DNA from: Clostridiales bacterium UBA1770
Lineage (GTDB): Bacteria; Bacillota; Clostridia; Oscillospirales; CAG-272
Direction: 5' to 3'
NCBI GenBank assembly: GCA_002315325.1
Contig: DCGU01000016.1
Span: 1 to 5,317 of the forward strand
Length of the DNA stretch: 5,317 bases
The notes under the pieces are model-generated. The model saw only the letters and a list, made by a program, of their open reading frames with translations, was not told where the DNA came from and ran no database searches. Position 1 is the first letter of the stretch. Each line of letters opens with the position of its first letter. Shown here piece by piece: positions 1 through 5,317 of the stretch. The translations under genes were made by a program, and so were the position numbers.

Positions 1-66
1 ACGTTCAGTCGGCAAGCGTTGTTGAAGTGCGTGAACGGCGAGTGTTCGATTTCGCTGTGAGATATT
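1..66. other. window edge downstream of remA, no gene identified
   Basis: In most Firmicutes gmk follows remA here on the minus strand. None of the three minus-strand frames shows a guanylate kinase N-terminus (SGPSGxGK). A GTG overlapping the remA stop opens only 21 codons before a TGA. The near-palindrome GTGAGATATTTCAC (57-70) straddles the remA stop, with no T-run, so it is not a convincing terminator. gmk may begin just beyond the edge. Confidence 0.4.
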
Positions 67-351
67 TCACGCTAACTCGTCTGGAACGTCGTTCCCGTCG
101 TCTTCTGCGCCGGTACCGTTGAGGCGCGCGGCAATCGTGTCGGCCAATACGGCAGACAAAATGACGTGGTCGGTATCCGTAATCAGGACGGAGCGCGTTT
201 TGCGCCCGCAGGTGACGTCAATGACGCGGCCGTCTTCCTTGGCGTCCTGCACCAGGCGTTTCACCGGGGCAGAGTCGGGCACGGCCAGCGTGACGATGCG
301 CTCGGCAGCCACGCGGTTACCGAACCCAACGCTGATAAATTTTTGTGTCAT
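67..351 (-). CDS. remA: RemA/DUF370 family DNA-binding regulatory protein
   Basis: This 94-residue protein closely resembles Bacillus subtilis RemA (YlzA, DUF370). Shared blocks, as I recall the Bacillus protein, include KFISVGFGN at the start (Bacillus KFINIGFGN), PDSAPVKRLVQDAKEDG, VIDVTCGRKTRSV and DHVILSAV. In B. subtilis, RemA forms ring-shaped oligomers that bind repeated DNA sites and activate biofilm-matrix genes. Whether it does this here is unknown, because the family is widespread in Firmicutes that do not form biofilms. The first about 80 residues are the conserved core. The acidic tail after about residue 80 (EDDGNDVPDE) is variable in the family. The ATG at 351-349 is preceded by GGAG with a 6-base spacer, which supports this start. 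The stop is TGA. The gene lies 129 bases downstream of yicC on the same strand, the usual Firmicutes order, with no terminator visible between them. Family assignment is very secure; the biological role is by analogy. Confidence 0.95.
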   Translation of the reverse strand: MTQKFISVGFGNRVAAERIVTLAVPDSAPVKRLVQDAKEDGRVIDVTCGRKTRSVLITDTDHVILSAVLADTIAARLNGTGAEDDGNDVPDELA

Positions 352-381
352 ACGTTACTCCATAATGTGTGATATACGTTG

Positions 382-409
382 CATATAAACGCGTCGGGCA
401 CGGCGTCAG
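382..409 (-). promoter_or_regulatory. weak candidate internal promoter for remA
   Basis: On the minus strand, CTGACG (409-404) and TATATG (387-382) are separated by 16 bases and match the sigma-A boxes at four positions each. They lie about 30 bases upstream of the remA start. The 129-base yicC-remA gap (352-480) otherwise holds only the remA ribosome-binding site and short GC-rich inverted repeats with no T-run, so I see no terminator. remA could be read from the yicC promoter, from this site, or from both. Confidence 0.22.
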
Positions 410-480
410 CCGAGACCGGGAAGCGTTTAATGTAGTGCGAACGGTGAGAGAACGATTACGCAAGGTAAAATTTCGCACGT

Positions 481-1368
481 TTATTCCAAATTTTGTACTT
501 GTTCGCGGATTTTTTCCAATTCGTTCTTGATGTCCACCACATTGTGGGCGATGTCGGCGTCGATGCTCTTGGAACCGATGGTGTTGGTTTCGCGGTTCAT
601 TTCCTGAAGCAGGAAGTCCAGCTTGCGGCCGGCCGGCGCGGGATCCTGACGAATTTGGTCGAACGCGGCAAAATGGGAGCGCAGGCGCACGATTTCCTCG
701 TCGATGGCGACCTTGTCGGCAAACAGCGCACACTCGGTCAAAAGGCGGCTTTCGTCCACGGAAATATTGTTATCGGCCAGCATGTCGCGTACCCGCGCGG
801 CCAGCTTTTCCCGATAACCGGCGATGTTGGCATTGGACGTTTTTTCAATGCCGGCCAGAATGGTACGGATGCGGTCGAGCTTTTGGCACAAATCGGCTTC
901 CAGCCGTTTACCCTCGGCACGGCGCGCGGCGATGAAGACGTCCAGCGCCTCGTCCAAAACGGGTTTGAGGGCAGCCCAGTCGCGGTCGGTATCGGCCTCG
1001 GCTTTTTTAACGGTGAAAATATCCTGATTGCGCGCGACGGTCATCGTGGAGATATCGTCGGGCAAATCGAAGGTGTCGCGCAATTGCCGCAGGGCGGCAA
1101 CGTATCCTTCGGCGTAGGCAGTATCCAGTTTGACATCCACCGGCTGCGTGCCGTCGGATTCCGCCGTAATGAACACGTCTACTTTGCCGCGGGAAATACC
1201 GCGGGACTGCAGATGCGGTTTAATTTTTTCCTCCAAATGGGAGAAAAAGCGGGGAAGTCTGACGTTGGTTTCCAGATAGCGGTTGTTGACGGAACGAATT
1301 TCCACCGTCAGCGTATAACCGCCGGCACAGCCGCCTGCACGGCCGAACGCCGTCATGCTTTCCATCAT
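481..1368 (-). CDS. yicC: YicC/YloC family endoribonuclease
   Basis: This 295-residue protein is of normal length for the family. It begins MMESMTAFGRA, matching the family hallmark SMTxFxR at the N-terminus, which fixes the start. AGGTGA lies 6 bases upstream of the ATG. The N-terminal YicC-like domain spans roughly residues 1-155. A helical middle follows, then the C-terminal DUF1732 domain from about 208. Its diagnostic motifs are FADKVAIDEEIVRLRSH, GRKLDFLLQEMNRE and NTIGSKS (the last two from about 247), ending in ELEKIREQVQNLE. E. coli YicC and B. subtilis YloC are reported to be oligomeric cytoplasmic endoribonucleases involved in RNA turnover; the target RNAs here are unknown. The usual QE before ALxADK reads TEC here, a mild variation. 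It is the first gene of a minus-strand unit, with remA next and a perfect-consensus promoter upstream. The stop is TAA. Confidence 0.95.
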   Translation of the reverse strand: MMESMTAFGRAGGCAGGYTLTVEIRSVNNRYLETNVRLPRFFSHLEEKIKPHLQSRGISRGKVDVFITAESDGTQPVDVKLDTAYAEGYVAALRQLRDTFDLPDDISTMTVARNQDIFTVKKAEADTDRDWAALKPVLDEALDVFIAARRAEGKRLEADLCQKLDRIRTILAGIEKTSNANIAGYREKLAARVRDMLADNNISVDESRLLTECALFADKVAIDEEIVRLRSHFAAFDQIRQDPAPAGRKLDFLLQEMNRETNTIGSKSIDADIAHNVVDIKNELEKIREQVQNLE

Positions 1369-1431
1369 GGTGTATCACCTCAGGTTAAGTTAAAATAAAG
1401 AATCATCAAATAAGGAATAGATAATCAGCAT

Positions 1432-1460
1432 ATTATATATCAAAAACGTCGTGCTGTCAA
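1432..1460 (-). promoter_or_regulatory. consensus sigma-A promoter for yicC-remA
   Basis: On the minus strand, TTGACA (1460-1455) and TATAAT (1437-1432) are separated by exactly 17 bases. All twelve box positions match consensus. Transcription should begin near 1425, giving a leader of about 57 bases before the yicC ATG at 1368. The leader is AT-rich and I see no riboswitch or attenuator in it. It points away from the efp promoter, so 1461-1553 (93 bases) is a shared divergent control region with no recognised operator. Confidence 0.88.
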
Positions 1461-1553
1461 GTTTAGACGGTGCCCGCCGCCGCTTTTTCGGGGGAAAACC
1501 ACGGCGATTTTGCGTTAATTTTATTAAATATTTGAAAACAACCGCCGTACCCC

Positions 1554-1582
1554 TTGCAAAAAAGCGCGTTTTGTAATATAAT
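1554..1582 (+). promoter_or_regulatory. sigma-A promoter for efp
   Basis: TTGCAA (1554-1559) and TATAAT (1577-1582) are separated by 17 bases, giving 11 of 12 consensus positions or better than most natural promoters. Transcription should begin near 1589, leaving a leader of about 40 bases. An AT-rich stretch at 1515-1540 lies upstream and could help polymerase binding, although it sits slightly further out than a classical UP element. Confidence 0.85.
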
Positions 1583-1613
1583 GTGCTGTAACTGTTTACG
1601 AATCAATTTTATT

Positions 1614-1618
1614 GGAGG
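1614..1618 (+). promoter_or_regulatory. ribosome-binding site fixing the efp start
   Basis: GGAGG stands 10 bases before the ATG at 1629. This rules out an upstream in-frame TTG or ATG start, because the reading frame open from 1554 overlaps the promoter itself and would lie mostly in untranscribed DNA. Starting at 1629 gives the normal EF-P N-terminus. Confidence 0.85.
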
Positions 1619-1628
1619 AATTTTATTT

Positions 1629-2189
1629 ATGGTAGTAGCAGGCGATTTTAAGAACGGTATCACCTTTGATATGGGTGACGGCACCGTTTGGCAGGTTGTT
1701 GAATTCCAGCACGTAAAACCCGGTAAGGGCGCTGCTTTCGTACGTACCAAGATGAAGAACGTCATCACCGGCGGTATCGTAGAGCGTACTTTCAACCCCA
1801 CCGACAAATTCGAGAACGCTTACATTGAGCGTAAGGATATGCAGTATTCTTACTCCGACGGCGATCTGTTCTATTTCATGGACACCGAATCTTTCGAGAT
1901 GATGCCCCTGGAAAAGGACAAGCTTCCCGACAACTTCAAGTTTGTTAAGGAAGAAATGATGTGCAAAATCGTGTCCTATAAGGGCAACGTATTCGGCGTA
2001 GAGCCCCCCACGTTCGTTGAGCTGGCTGTTACCAAGACCGACCCCGGTTTTGCAGGCAACACCGCCACCAACACCCTGAAGCCCGCCATCCTGGAGACCG
2101 GCGCAGAAATCAAAGTGCCGCTGTTCATCAATGAGGGCGACGTACTGAAGATCGATACCCGTACGGGCGAATATCTGTCCCGCGCTTAA
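1629..2189 (+). CDS. efp: elongation factor P
   Basis: This is translation elongation factor P, 186 residues, the standard bacterial length. EF-P binds between the ribosomal P and E sites and relieves stalling at consecutive prolines. The N-terminal KOW-like domain (about 1-62) carries the loop VKPGKGAAFVRTK. K33 at its tip aligns with the lysine that is modified in E. coli (K34) and B. subtilis (K32). The modification used here cannot be told from this window. Two OB domains follow (about 65-125 and 130-186). The C-terminal block includes GNTATNTLKPAILETGAEI and KIDTRTGEYLSRA. The start is set by GGAGG 10 bases upstream, downstream of a near-perfect promoter. It is probably co-transcribed with the zinc-ribbon gene 49 bases downstream, with no terminator in the gap. 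The stop is TAA. Confidence 0.98.
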   Translation: MVVAGDFKNGITFDMGDGTVWQVVEFQHVKPGKGAAFVRTKMKNVITGGIVERTFNPTDKFENAYIERKDMQYSYSDGDLFYFMDTESFEMMPLEKDKLPDNFKFVKEEMMCKIVSYKGNVFGVEPPTFVELAVTKTDPGFAGNTATNTLKPAILETGAEIKVPLFINEGDVLKIDTRTGEYLSRA

Positions 2190-2238
2190 TCGGCGAACGG
2201 TACCCCGAGCAAAAAACATCAGTAAGGGAGATCGAACC

Positions 2239-2715
2239 ATGACTTTGAAAGAGAAAGTTTCCTATATCAAGGGCCTTGCCGAAGGTTTGGATTACGATAA
2301 GACCACCAAAGAGGGCAAGCTGATTGCCGCCCTGATTGATATGGTTGCCGATTTGGCACAGGCACAGGATGAAACCGACGACGACCTGGCTGAATTGGAA
2401 GATTACGTTGAAGAATTGGACTCCGACCTTGAGGACGTTGAAAACGTCGTTTACGATGAAGACGAAGACGACGAATACGACGAGGACGAGGATGACGACG
2501 ACGAGGACGATTGGGATTGCGACGGCGATTGCGCCAACTGCGCAAGCCCCTGCGAAGACGATTTCATGGAAATCGAATGCCCCGCGTGCGGCGAGACCAT
2601 TTGTATCGACCAATCCGTTGACACAAGCAATCTGAAGTGCCCTGCATGCGGCGAAAAGTTTGAATGCGTCATGGATGAGGACGACTTCAAAAAAATGAAC
2701 AAGGAAGAGAACTGA
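2239..2715 (+). CDS. acidic zinc-ribbon protein, CD1247-like, function unknown
   Basis: This 158-residue protein has no assigned function. It resembles a clostridial family I recall by the name CD1247, found next to efp; members have sometimes been mislabelled as AraC regulators, but no helix-turn-helix is seen. Residues 1-45 form a helical N-terminal domain (LKEKVSYIKGLAEGL, then EGKLIAALIDMVADLA). Residues 46-71 are an acidic, probably coiled-coil stretch. Residues 73-91 are almost all Asp/Glu. A cysteine cluster follows at C94, C98, C101 and C105, then a zinc ribbon with CPAC pairs at C114/C117 and C134/C137. There is no signal peptide or membrane segment, so it is probably cytoplasmic. 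AAGGGAG lies 8 bases before the ATG, and the stop is TGA. It is the last gene of the efp unit, before a strong terminator. The efp linkage hints at a translation-related role, but that is inference only. Confidence 0.88.
   Translation: MTLKEKVSYIKGLAEGLDYDKTTKEGKLIAALIDMVADLAQAQDETDDDLAELEDYVEELDSDLEDVENVVYDEDEDDEYDEDEDDDDEDDWDCDGDCANCASPCEDDFMEIECPACGETICIDQSVDTSNLKCPACGEKFECVMDEDDFKKMNKEEN
2455..2511 (+). repeat. GAC/GAG/GAT low-complexity tract encoding an Asp/Glu run
   Basis: Nineteen consecutive codons are almost all GAC, GAT, GAA or GAG and encode residues 73-91 of the zinc-ribbon protein, with one Tyr interruption. Such tracts can gain or lose codons by slippage, so tract length may differ between strains. 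It also creates Ser-rich and Arg/Pro-rich false reading frames on the opposite strand. Confidence 0.7.
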
Positions 2716-2737
2716 TTTTTCCGTTCTTTTCGACAAT

Positions 2738-2777
2738 ATGGGCGAGCTGCATGATAACATGTTGCTCGCTCATTTTT
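2738..2777 (+). terminator. rho-independent terminator after the efp unit
   Basis: A 16-pair stem (2738-2753 with 2758-2773) has one T-T mismatch and two G-U pairs, closes on a four-base ATAA loop, and is followed by five T's (2773-2777). It starts 22 bases after the zinc-ribbon stop codon. It should end the efp transcript and insulate the rhamnosidase gene. There is no A-run on the upstream side, so it is unlikely to act on the opposite strand. Confidence 0.9.
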
Positions 2778-2865
2778 CAAAAGAAATAGCGGCGGACCCG
2801 GCAGCGGCGTACGTTTCACGGCGCATTGCTCTGTCGTTTTGCCGTTGTGCCCCGGCATCGCTTCT

Positions 2866-2879
2866 TCGCGCAAACGCGA
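2866..2879. promoter_or_regulatory. possible operator-like inverted repeat before the rhamnosidase
   Basis: TCGCG and CGCGA flank a CAAA spacer about 43 bases before the rhamnosidase start. An overlapping alternative pairing is ATCGC (2857-2861) with GCGAT (2876-2880). Short GC-rich inverted repeats with a CAAACG core recall LacI-family operators, but the match to a CcpA cre site is poor. The rest of 2778-2921 shows no convincing sigma-A promoter, so how this gene is transcribed is unresolved. Confidence 0.2.
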
Positions 2880-2904
2880 TACCGCAATAACGTGCTTCTG
2901 CACG

Positions 2905-2910
2905 AAAGGA
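2905..2910 (+). promoter_or_regulatory. ribosome-binding site fixing the rhamnosidase start
   Basis: AAAGGA lies 11 bases before the ATG at 2922, whose product begins MKKTLTIDNAKWL. The frame is open upstream to a TTG at 2826, but that codon has no Shine-Dalgarno site and would add 32 residues unlike any GH78 N-terminus. Confidence 0.7.
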
Positions 2911-2921
2911 TAACGTTTATT

Positions 2922-4499
2922 ATGAAAAAAACACTGACCATCGACAATGCAAAATGGCTGACGTGCCCTGCAGCACGCAAACCGGATACAAACAGCACCA
3001 TCGGTTTTTCTTCCGGTAACGATTATCGTACCGTCCAGTTTGCCCCGCTGCCCGACCTCGGCGGTGAGTGCATGTTCCGCCGCTCCTTTTCGGGGGAGGG
3101 CGTGACTGCCTGCGCAATCACCGCAACAGCGCTCGGTATTTACGAATTATATTGTAACGGTGCGCGCGTCGGTACAAAGACGGACGACGGCAGCGTCGTT
3201 TACGATGAGATGAAGCCGGGTTGGACGGATTACAATAAGCGCGTTTTGTCCGACACCTACGATCTCACGCCCTATCTCCGTGCCGGCGTCAACCAGCTGT
3301 TGTGCGTTGTGGCGCCCGGTTGGTTCTCGGGACGAATCAGTATGAACGATTACGGAACGCAGCCGCTTTGTTTCCGTGCCGCCCTGACGCTGGAACGGGA
3401 AAACGGCAGCGACGTGATCCTGTCGGACGAAAGTTGGGAGAGCCGTTTCGGCGGCCGTGTCCGCACGGCGGATATTTGGGACGGTGAATATGCCGATGCC
3501 CGTGAACTGCCGTATGAAGCGCTGTCCGTTTTCGGCGCCGACCCCGACGAGGAAAAATGGGGCGACGTCGGCATTGCCGAGCACCCCGATACGGTGATTA
3601 CAGCCCGTCCGGGACCGCAGGTACGTGTGCGTACGGGACTCGACCAAGCCGTTGCCCGCACGGTCGTTTACGACGGTGTGACGTTCAACGGCAGCGATTT
3701 CGGCAAGGTACACGTTGTCAGTGACAAACAGGGATTTGAAAAGATGACGCTGCTGCGCGGGCAGACCCTGCAGCTGGATTTCGGCCAGGAACTGGTCGGC
3801 CGCCCGCTCTTTACCGTTAAGGGTACCAAGGGGATGCAGGTGAACTTCCGCTTCGGCGAGTTCCTAAACGATTCGGGTTTGGTTTCCCGCGGGAACGATA
3901 ACCCCGAGGGCTCTTTGTACACCATCAACTACCGTACCGCCAAGGCGAAACTGCAGTATATCTGCGGCAGCGATACAGTGGAAACCTACACCCCTCTCTT
4001 CACTTTCTTCGGTTTCCGCTATTTGGAAATCAAGGCGGACGGCGATCTTGAGATTGAAAGCATCCGCGCACTGGTGATCGGCAGTGAAGTGCCCGAAACC
4101 GGTACACTGGAGACCTCCTCACCGCTGGTCAACCGTCTCATTCAAAATATTATTTGGGGACAGCGGTCCAATTATCTCTCGGTTCCCACCGACTGCCCGC
4201 AGCGCGACGAGCGCCTGGGGTGGACGGGCGATACGCAAATCTTCTGCCGTACCGCCGCCTACAACGGCGACGTGCGCGGCTTCTTCCGTAAGTGGCTGCA
4301 GGACGTGCGCGACGCGCAGCAGCCGAACGGCGCGTATCCCGACGTCATTCCGCGTCTGCACGTTGTCGGTTCCGGTGCCGCCGCTTGGGGTGACGCCGGC
4401 ATTATCGTTCCCTATCAGATGTACGTGATGTACAATGATTTGGAAACGCTTGCCGAGCACTTTGACTCCATGGAAAAGTATATGGCTTACGTCCATTAG
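2922..4499 (+). CDS. GH78 alpha-L-rhamnosidase, part before an in-frame TAG
   Basis: This encodes 525 residues of a GH78 alpha-L-rhamnosidase, an inverting enzyme that removes terminal rhamnose from plant glycans and flavonoid glycosides. No signal peptide is present, so it should act in the cytoplasm on imported oligosaccharides. Domains in order: an N-terminal rhamnosidase beta-domain (about 45-195) with ELYCNG, KPGWTDYNKRV, APGWFSG and DIWDGEYADARE; a second beta-domain (about 255-385) with DFGQELVGRPL and FGFRYLEI; then the start of the six-hairpin (alpha/alpha)6 barrel from about 395. The catalytic motif DCPQRDERLGWTGD spans 424-437. E430 aligns with the general acid reported for the family, and AAWGDAG at 487-493 is also conserved. 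The frame stops at TAG (4497-4499), partway through the barrel, but continues homologously afterwards. As a 525-residue protein it would lack the putative general base and should be inactive. Base composition resembles the neighbours. Confidence 0.9.
   Translation: MKKTLTIDNAKWLTCPAARKPDTNSTIGFSSGNDYRTVQFAPLPDLGGECMFRRSFSGEGVTACAITATALGIYELYCNGARVGTKTDDGSVVYDEMKPGWTDYNKRVLSDTYDLTPYLRAGVNQLLCVVAPGWFSGRISMNDYGTQPLCFRAALTLERENGSDVILSDESWESRFGGRVRTADIWDGEYADARELPYEALSVFGADPDEEKWGDVGIAEHPDTVITARPGPQVRVRTGLDQAVARTVVYDGVTFNGSDFGKVHVVSDKQGFEKMTLLRGQTLQLDFGQELVGRPLFTVKGTKGMQVNFRFGEFLNDSGLVSRGNDNPEGSLYTINYRTAKAKLQYICGSDTVETYTPLFTFFGFRYLEIKADGDLEIESIRALVIGSEVPETGTLETSSPLVNRLIQNIIWGQRSNYLSVPTDCPQRDERLGWTGDTQIFCRTAAYNGDVRGFFRKWLQDVRDAQQPNGAYPDVIPRLHVVGSGAAAWGDAGIIVPYQMYVMYNDLETLAEHFDSMEKYMAYVH
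4497..4499 (+). other. in-frame amber codon inside the rhamnosidase
   Basis: A TAG occurs at codon 526, between YMAYVH and NNGPRSAYNDW, with no frameshift around it. One base change from CAG (Gln) or AAG (Lys) would produce it. It falls in a loop-like stretch before the (G/N)DW motif where family members probably vary. It could be a nonsense mutation, an assembly or base-call error, or a suppressed or recoded codon. Confidence 0.85.
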
Positions 4500-5317
4500 A
4501 ATAACGGCCCGCGCAGCGCCTACAACGACTGGGTTGCCTTCGAACCGCTGGACGGCGGTATTATCCCGTTTGCTTACTACGGTATGGACGCGACGATGAT
4601 GGCTGCTATGGCCCGCGCACTGGGTAAAAACAGCGCCGCTAAAAAATACGAGGCAGAGTTTGTTCGTGCCAAGAACCTGTTCCGTGATGCGTACGTTCGT
4701 GACGGCGCATTGCTGCCGACGTCACAGTGCGGTTATCTGATGGCGCTCAAGGCAGGATTTTTGGAAGAGATTGAAATCCCCGCGGCCGTCAAAACGCTCA
4801 AGGATAAGATTATTGCCAACGGCTACCGCCTGTCCACCGGCTTCGTCGGTACGGGCGTGCTCAACCAAACGCTGGCCGAGCTCGGCGAGGACGGTTTGGC
4901 ATACTCGCTGCTGCTGCAGGAGGAATGCCCCTCTTGGCTGTACTCCGTGAAGCAGGGTGCAACCACGATGTGGGAACGCTGGAACTCCTACACGCTGGCG
5001 GACGGTTTCGGTCCCGTGTCCATGAACTCCTTCAATCATTATGCTTACGGTGCCGTGGGCGAGTGGATGTACCGCTTTATGTGCGGTATCGAGACCGACC
5101 CCAAGTATCCCGGTTTCGGCCGCGTGCTGCTGCAGCCGCGTCCCGACCTGCGTACGGACGGCGAGATGCCGGCAGGGCAGGAACGCATTACGTCTGCGTC
5201 TGCCACGTTCCAATCGGTCAACGGTTTCATTGCGTCGAGCTGGGAGATGAAGGACGGTGCCTTCCTGTATGCCTGCACGGTGCCGGTCGGTGCCACGCTG
5301 ACGCTGCCCATGATGGG
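4500..5317 (+). pseudogene. GH78 alpha-L-rhamnosidase, part after the TAG, runs off the window
   Basis: The same frame stays open for 272 codons to the window edge and encodes the rest of the (alpha/alpha)6 barrel and part of the C-terminal beta-sandwich. Recognisable GH78 elements are SAYNDWVAFEP (family GDW with Asn for Gly), TSQCGYLMALKAGFL, RLSTGFVGTGVLNQTLAE, the motif TMWERWNS with E685 as the putative general base, SFNHYAYGAVGEWMYR, and GFGRVLLQPRPD. The window ends inside the C-terminal domain, at TVPVGATLTLPMMG. I would expect perhaps 20-60 residues beyond it. No Shine-Dalgarno site precedes the first downstream ATG (4584), so independent translation of this half is unlikely. I call it pseudogene because a standard reading is broken. 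If TAG is misread or an error, this and the preceding entry are one intact gene of about 800 residues or more. Confidence 0.8.

Noticed and set aside
401..412. Small hairpin CGGC-GTCA-GCCG between yicC and remA
   Set aside because: A four-pair stem without a following T-run is not a credible terminator on either strand.
493..1398. A 301-codon open frame on the plus strand opposite yicC
   Set aside because: It is an antisense shadow produced by the codon bias of yicC. Its translation has no recognisable family, and it lies exactly over a highly conserved gene.
1501..1548. Inverted repeat ACGGCG (1501-1506) and CGCCGT (1543-1548) in the divergent region
   Set aside because: Six-base arms 36 bases apart are expected by chance in this composition, and no recognised regulator site fits.
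1554..1628. An N-terminal extension of efp by 25 codons
   Set aside because: It would overlap the promoter boxes and lacks a ribosome-binding site. GGAGG before the ATG at 1629 and the normal EF-P length favour the shorter start.
2518..2553. Radical-SAM-like spacing CX3CX2C in the zinc-ribbon protein
   Set aside because: The spacing matches, but the protein is only 158 residues with no barrel or other SAM motifs. It sits next to a zinc ribbon, so a metal-binding knuckle is more likely.
2451..2903. A Ser-rich 150-codon frame on the minus strand
   Set aside because: It is the antisense reading of the Asp/Glu codon run plus a terminator region, with no homology and no ribosome-binding site.
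2826..2921. A TTG start adding 32 residues to the rhamnosidase
   Set aside because: There is no Shine-Dalgarno site, the extension resembles no GH78 N-terminus, and AAAGGA precedes the ATG at 2922.
4584..5317. Reinitiation at the ATG at 4584 to make a separate C-terminal protein
   Set aside because: No Shine-Dalgarno site lies upstream, it is about 85 bases past the TAG, and the product would start inside the catalytic barrel.

Overview
The window looks like a chromosomal segment from an anaerobic member of the Firmicutes, most likely class Clostridia and perhaps a gut Oscillospirales/Ruminococcaceae-like lineage. The class call rests on gene content. yicC followed by a remA-type DUF370 gene is the Firmicutes order (yloC-remA-gmk-rpoZ in Bacillus). 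The small zinc-ribbon gene directly after efp matches a family I recall from clostridia (CD1247-like). The intracellular GH78 alpha-L-rhamnosidase suits a plant-glycan-degrading gut bacterium. The finer taxonomy is inference. Coding sequence is fairly GC-rich and intergenic DNA is AT-rich, with textbook sigma-A promoters and strong Shine-Dalgarno sites.

Layout. On the minus strand, 1368-481 encodes a YicC/YloC-family endoribonuclease, and 351-67 encodes RemA (DUF370). Their transcription starts from a perfect-consensus sigma-A promoter at 1460-1432. gmk, the usual next gene, is not visible in the last 66 bases. On the plus strand, a divergent promoter at 1554-1582 drives efp (elongation factor P, 1629-2189). 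efp is followed after 49 bases by a 158-residue acidic zinc-ribbon protein of unknown function (2239-2715). This pair ends at a strong rho-independent terminator (2738-2777). After a roughly 145-base gap with no recognisable promoter, a GH78 family alpha-L-rhamnosidase starts at 2922 and runs off the window end.

The most notable feature is in the rhamnosidase. Its reading frame is broken by a single in-frame TAG at 4497-4499 (codon 526), yet the same frame stays open and clearly homologous for another 272 codons. The motif carrying the putative catalytic acid (DCPQRDER, E430) lies before the stop. The motif carrying the putative catalytic base (WER, E685) lies after it, so the truncated product should be inactive. 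The simplest explanations are a very recent nonsense mutation or a base-call error. Amber suppression or recoding is the exciting alternative. It is not excluded, because the four complete genes here end in TAA or TGA and none uses TAG.

Functionally, the left part is housekeeping: RNA turnover, a DNA-binding regulator, and translation of polyproline motifs. The right part is an accessory carbohydrate-use gene that is separated by a terminator and probably regulated independently.
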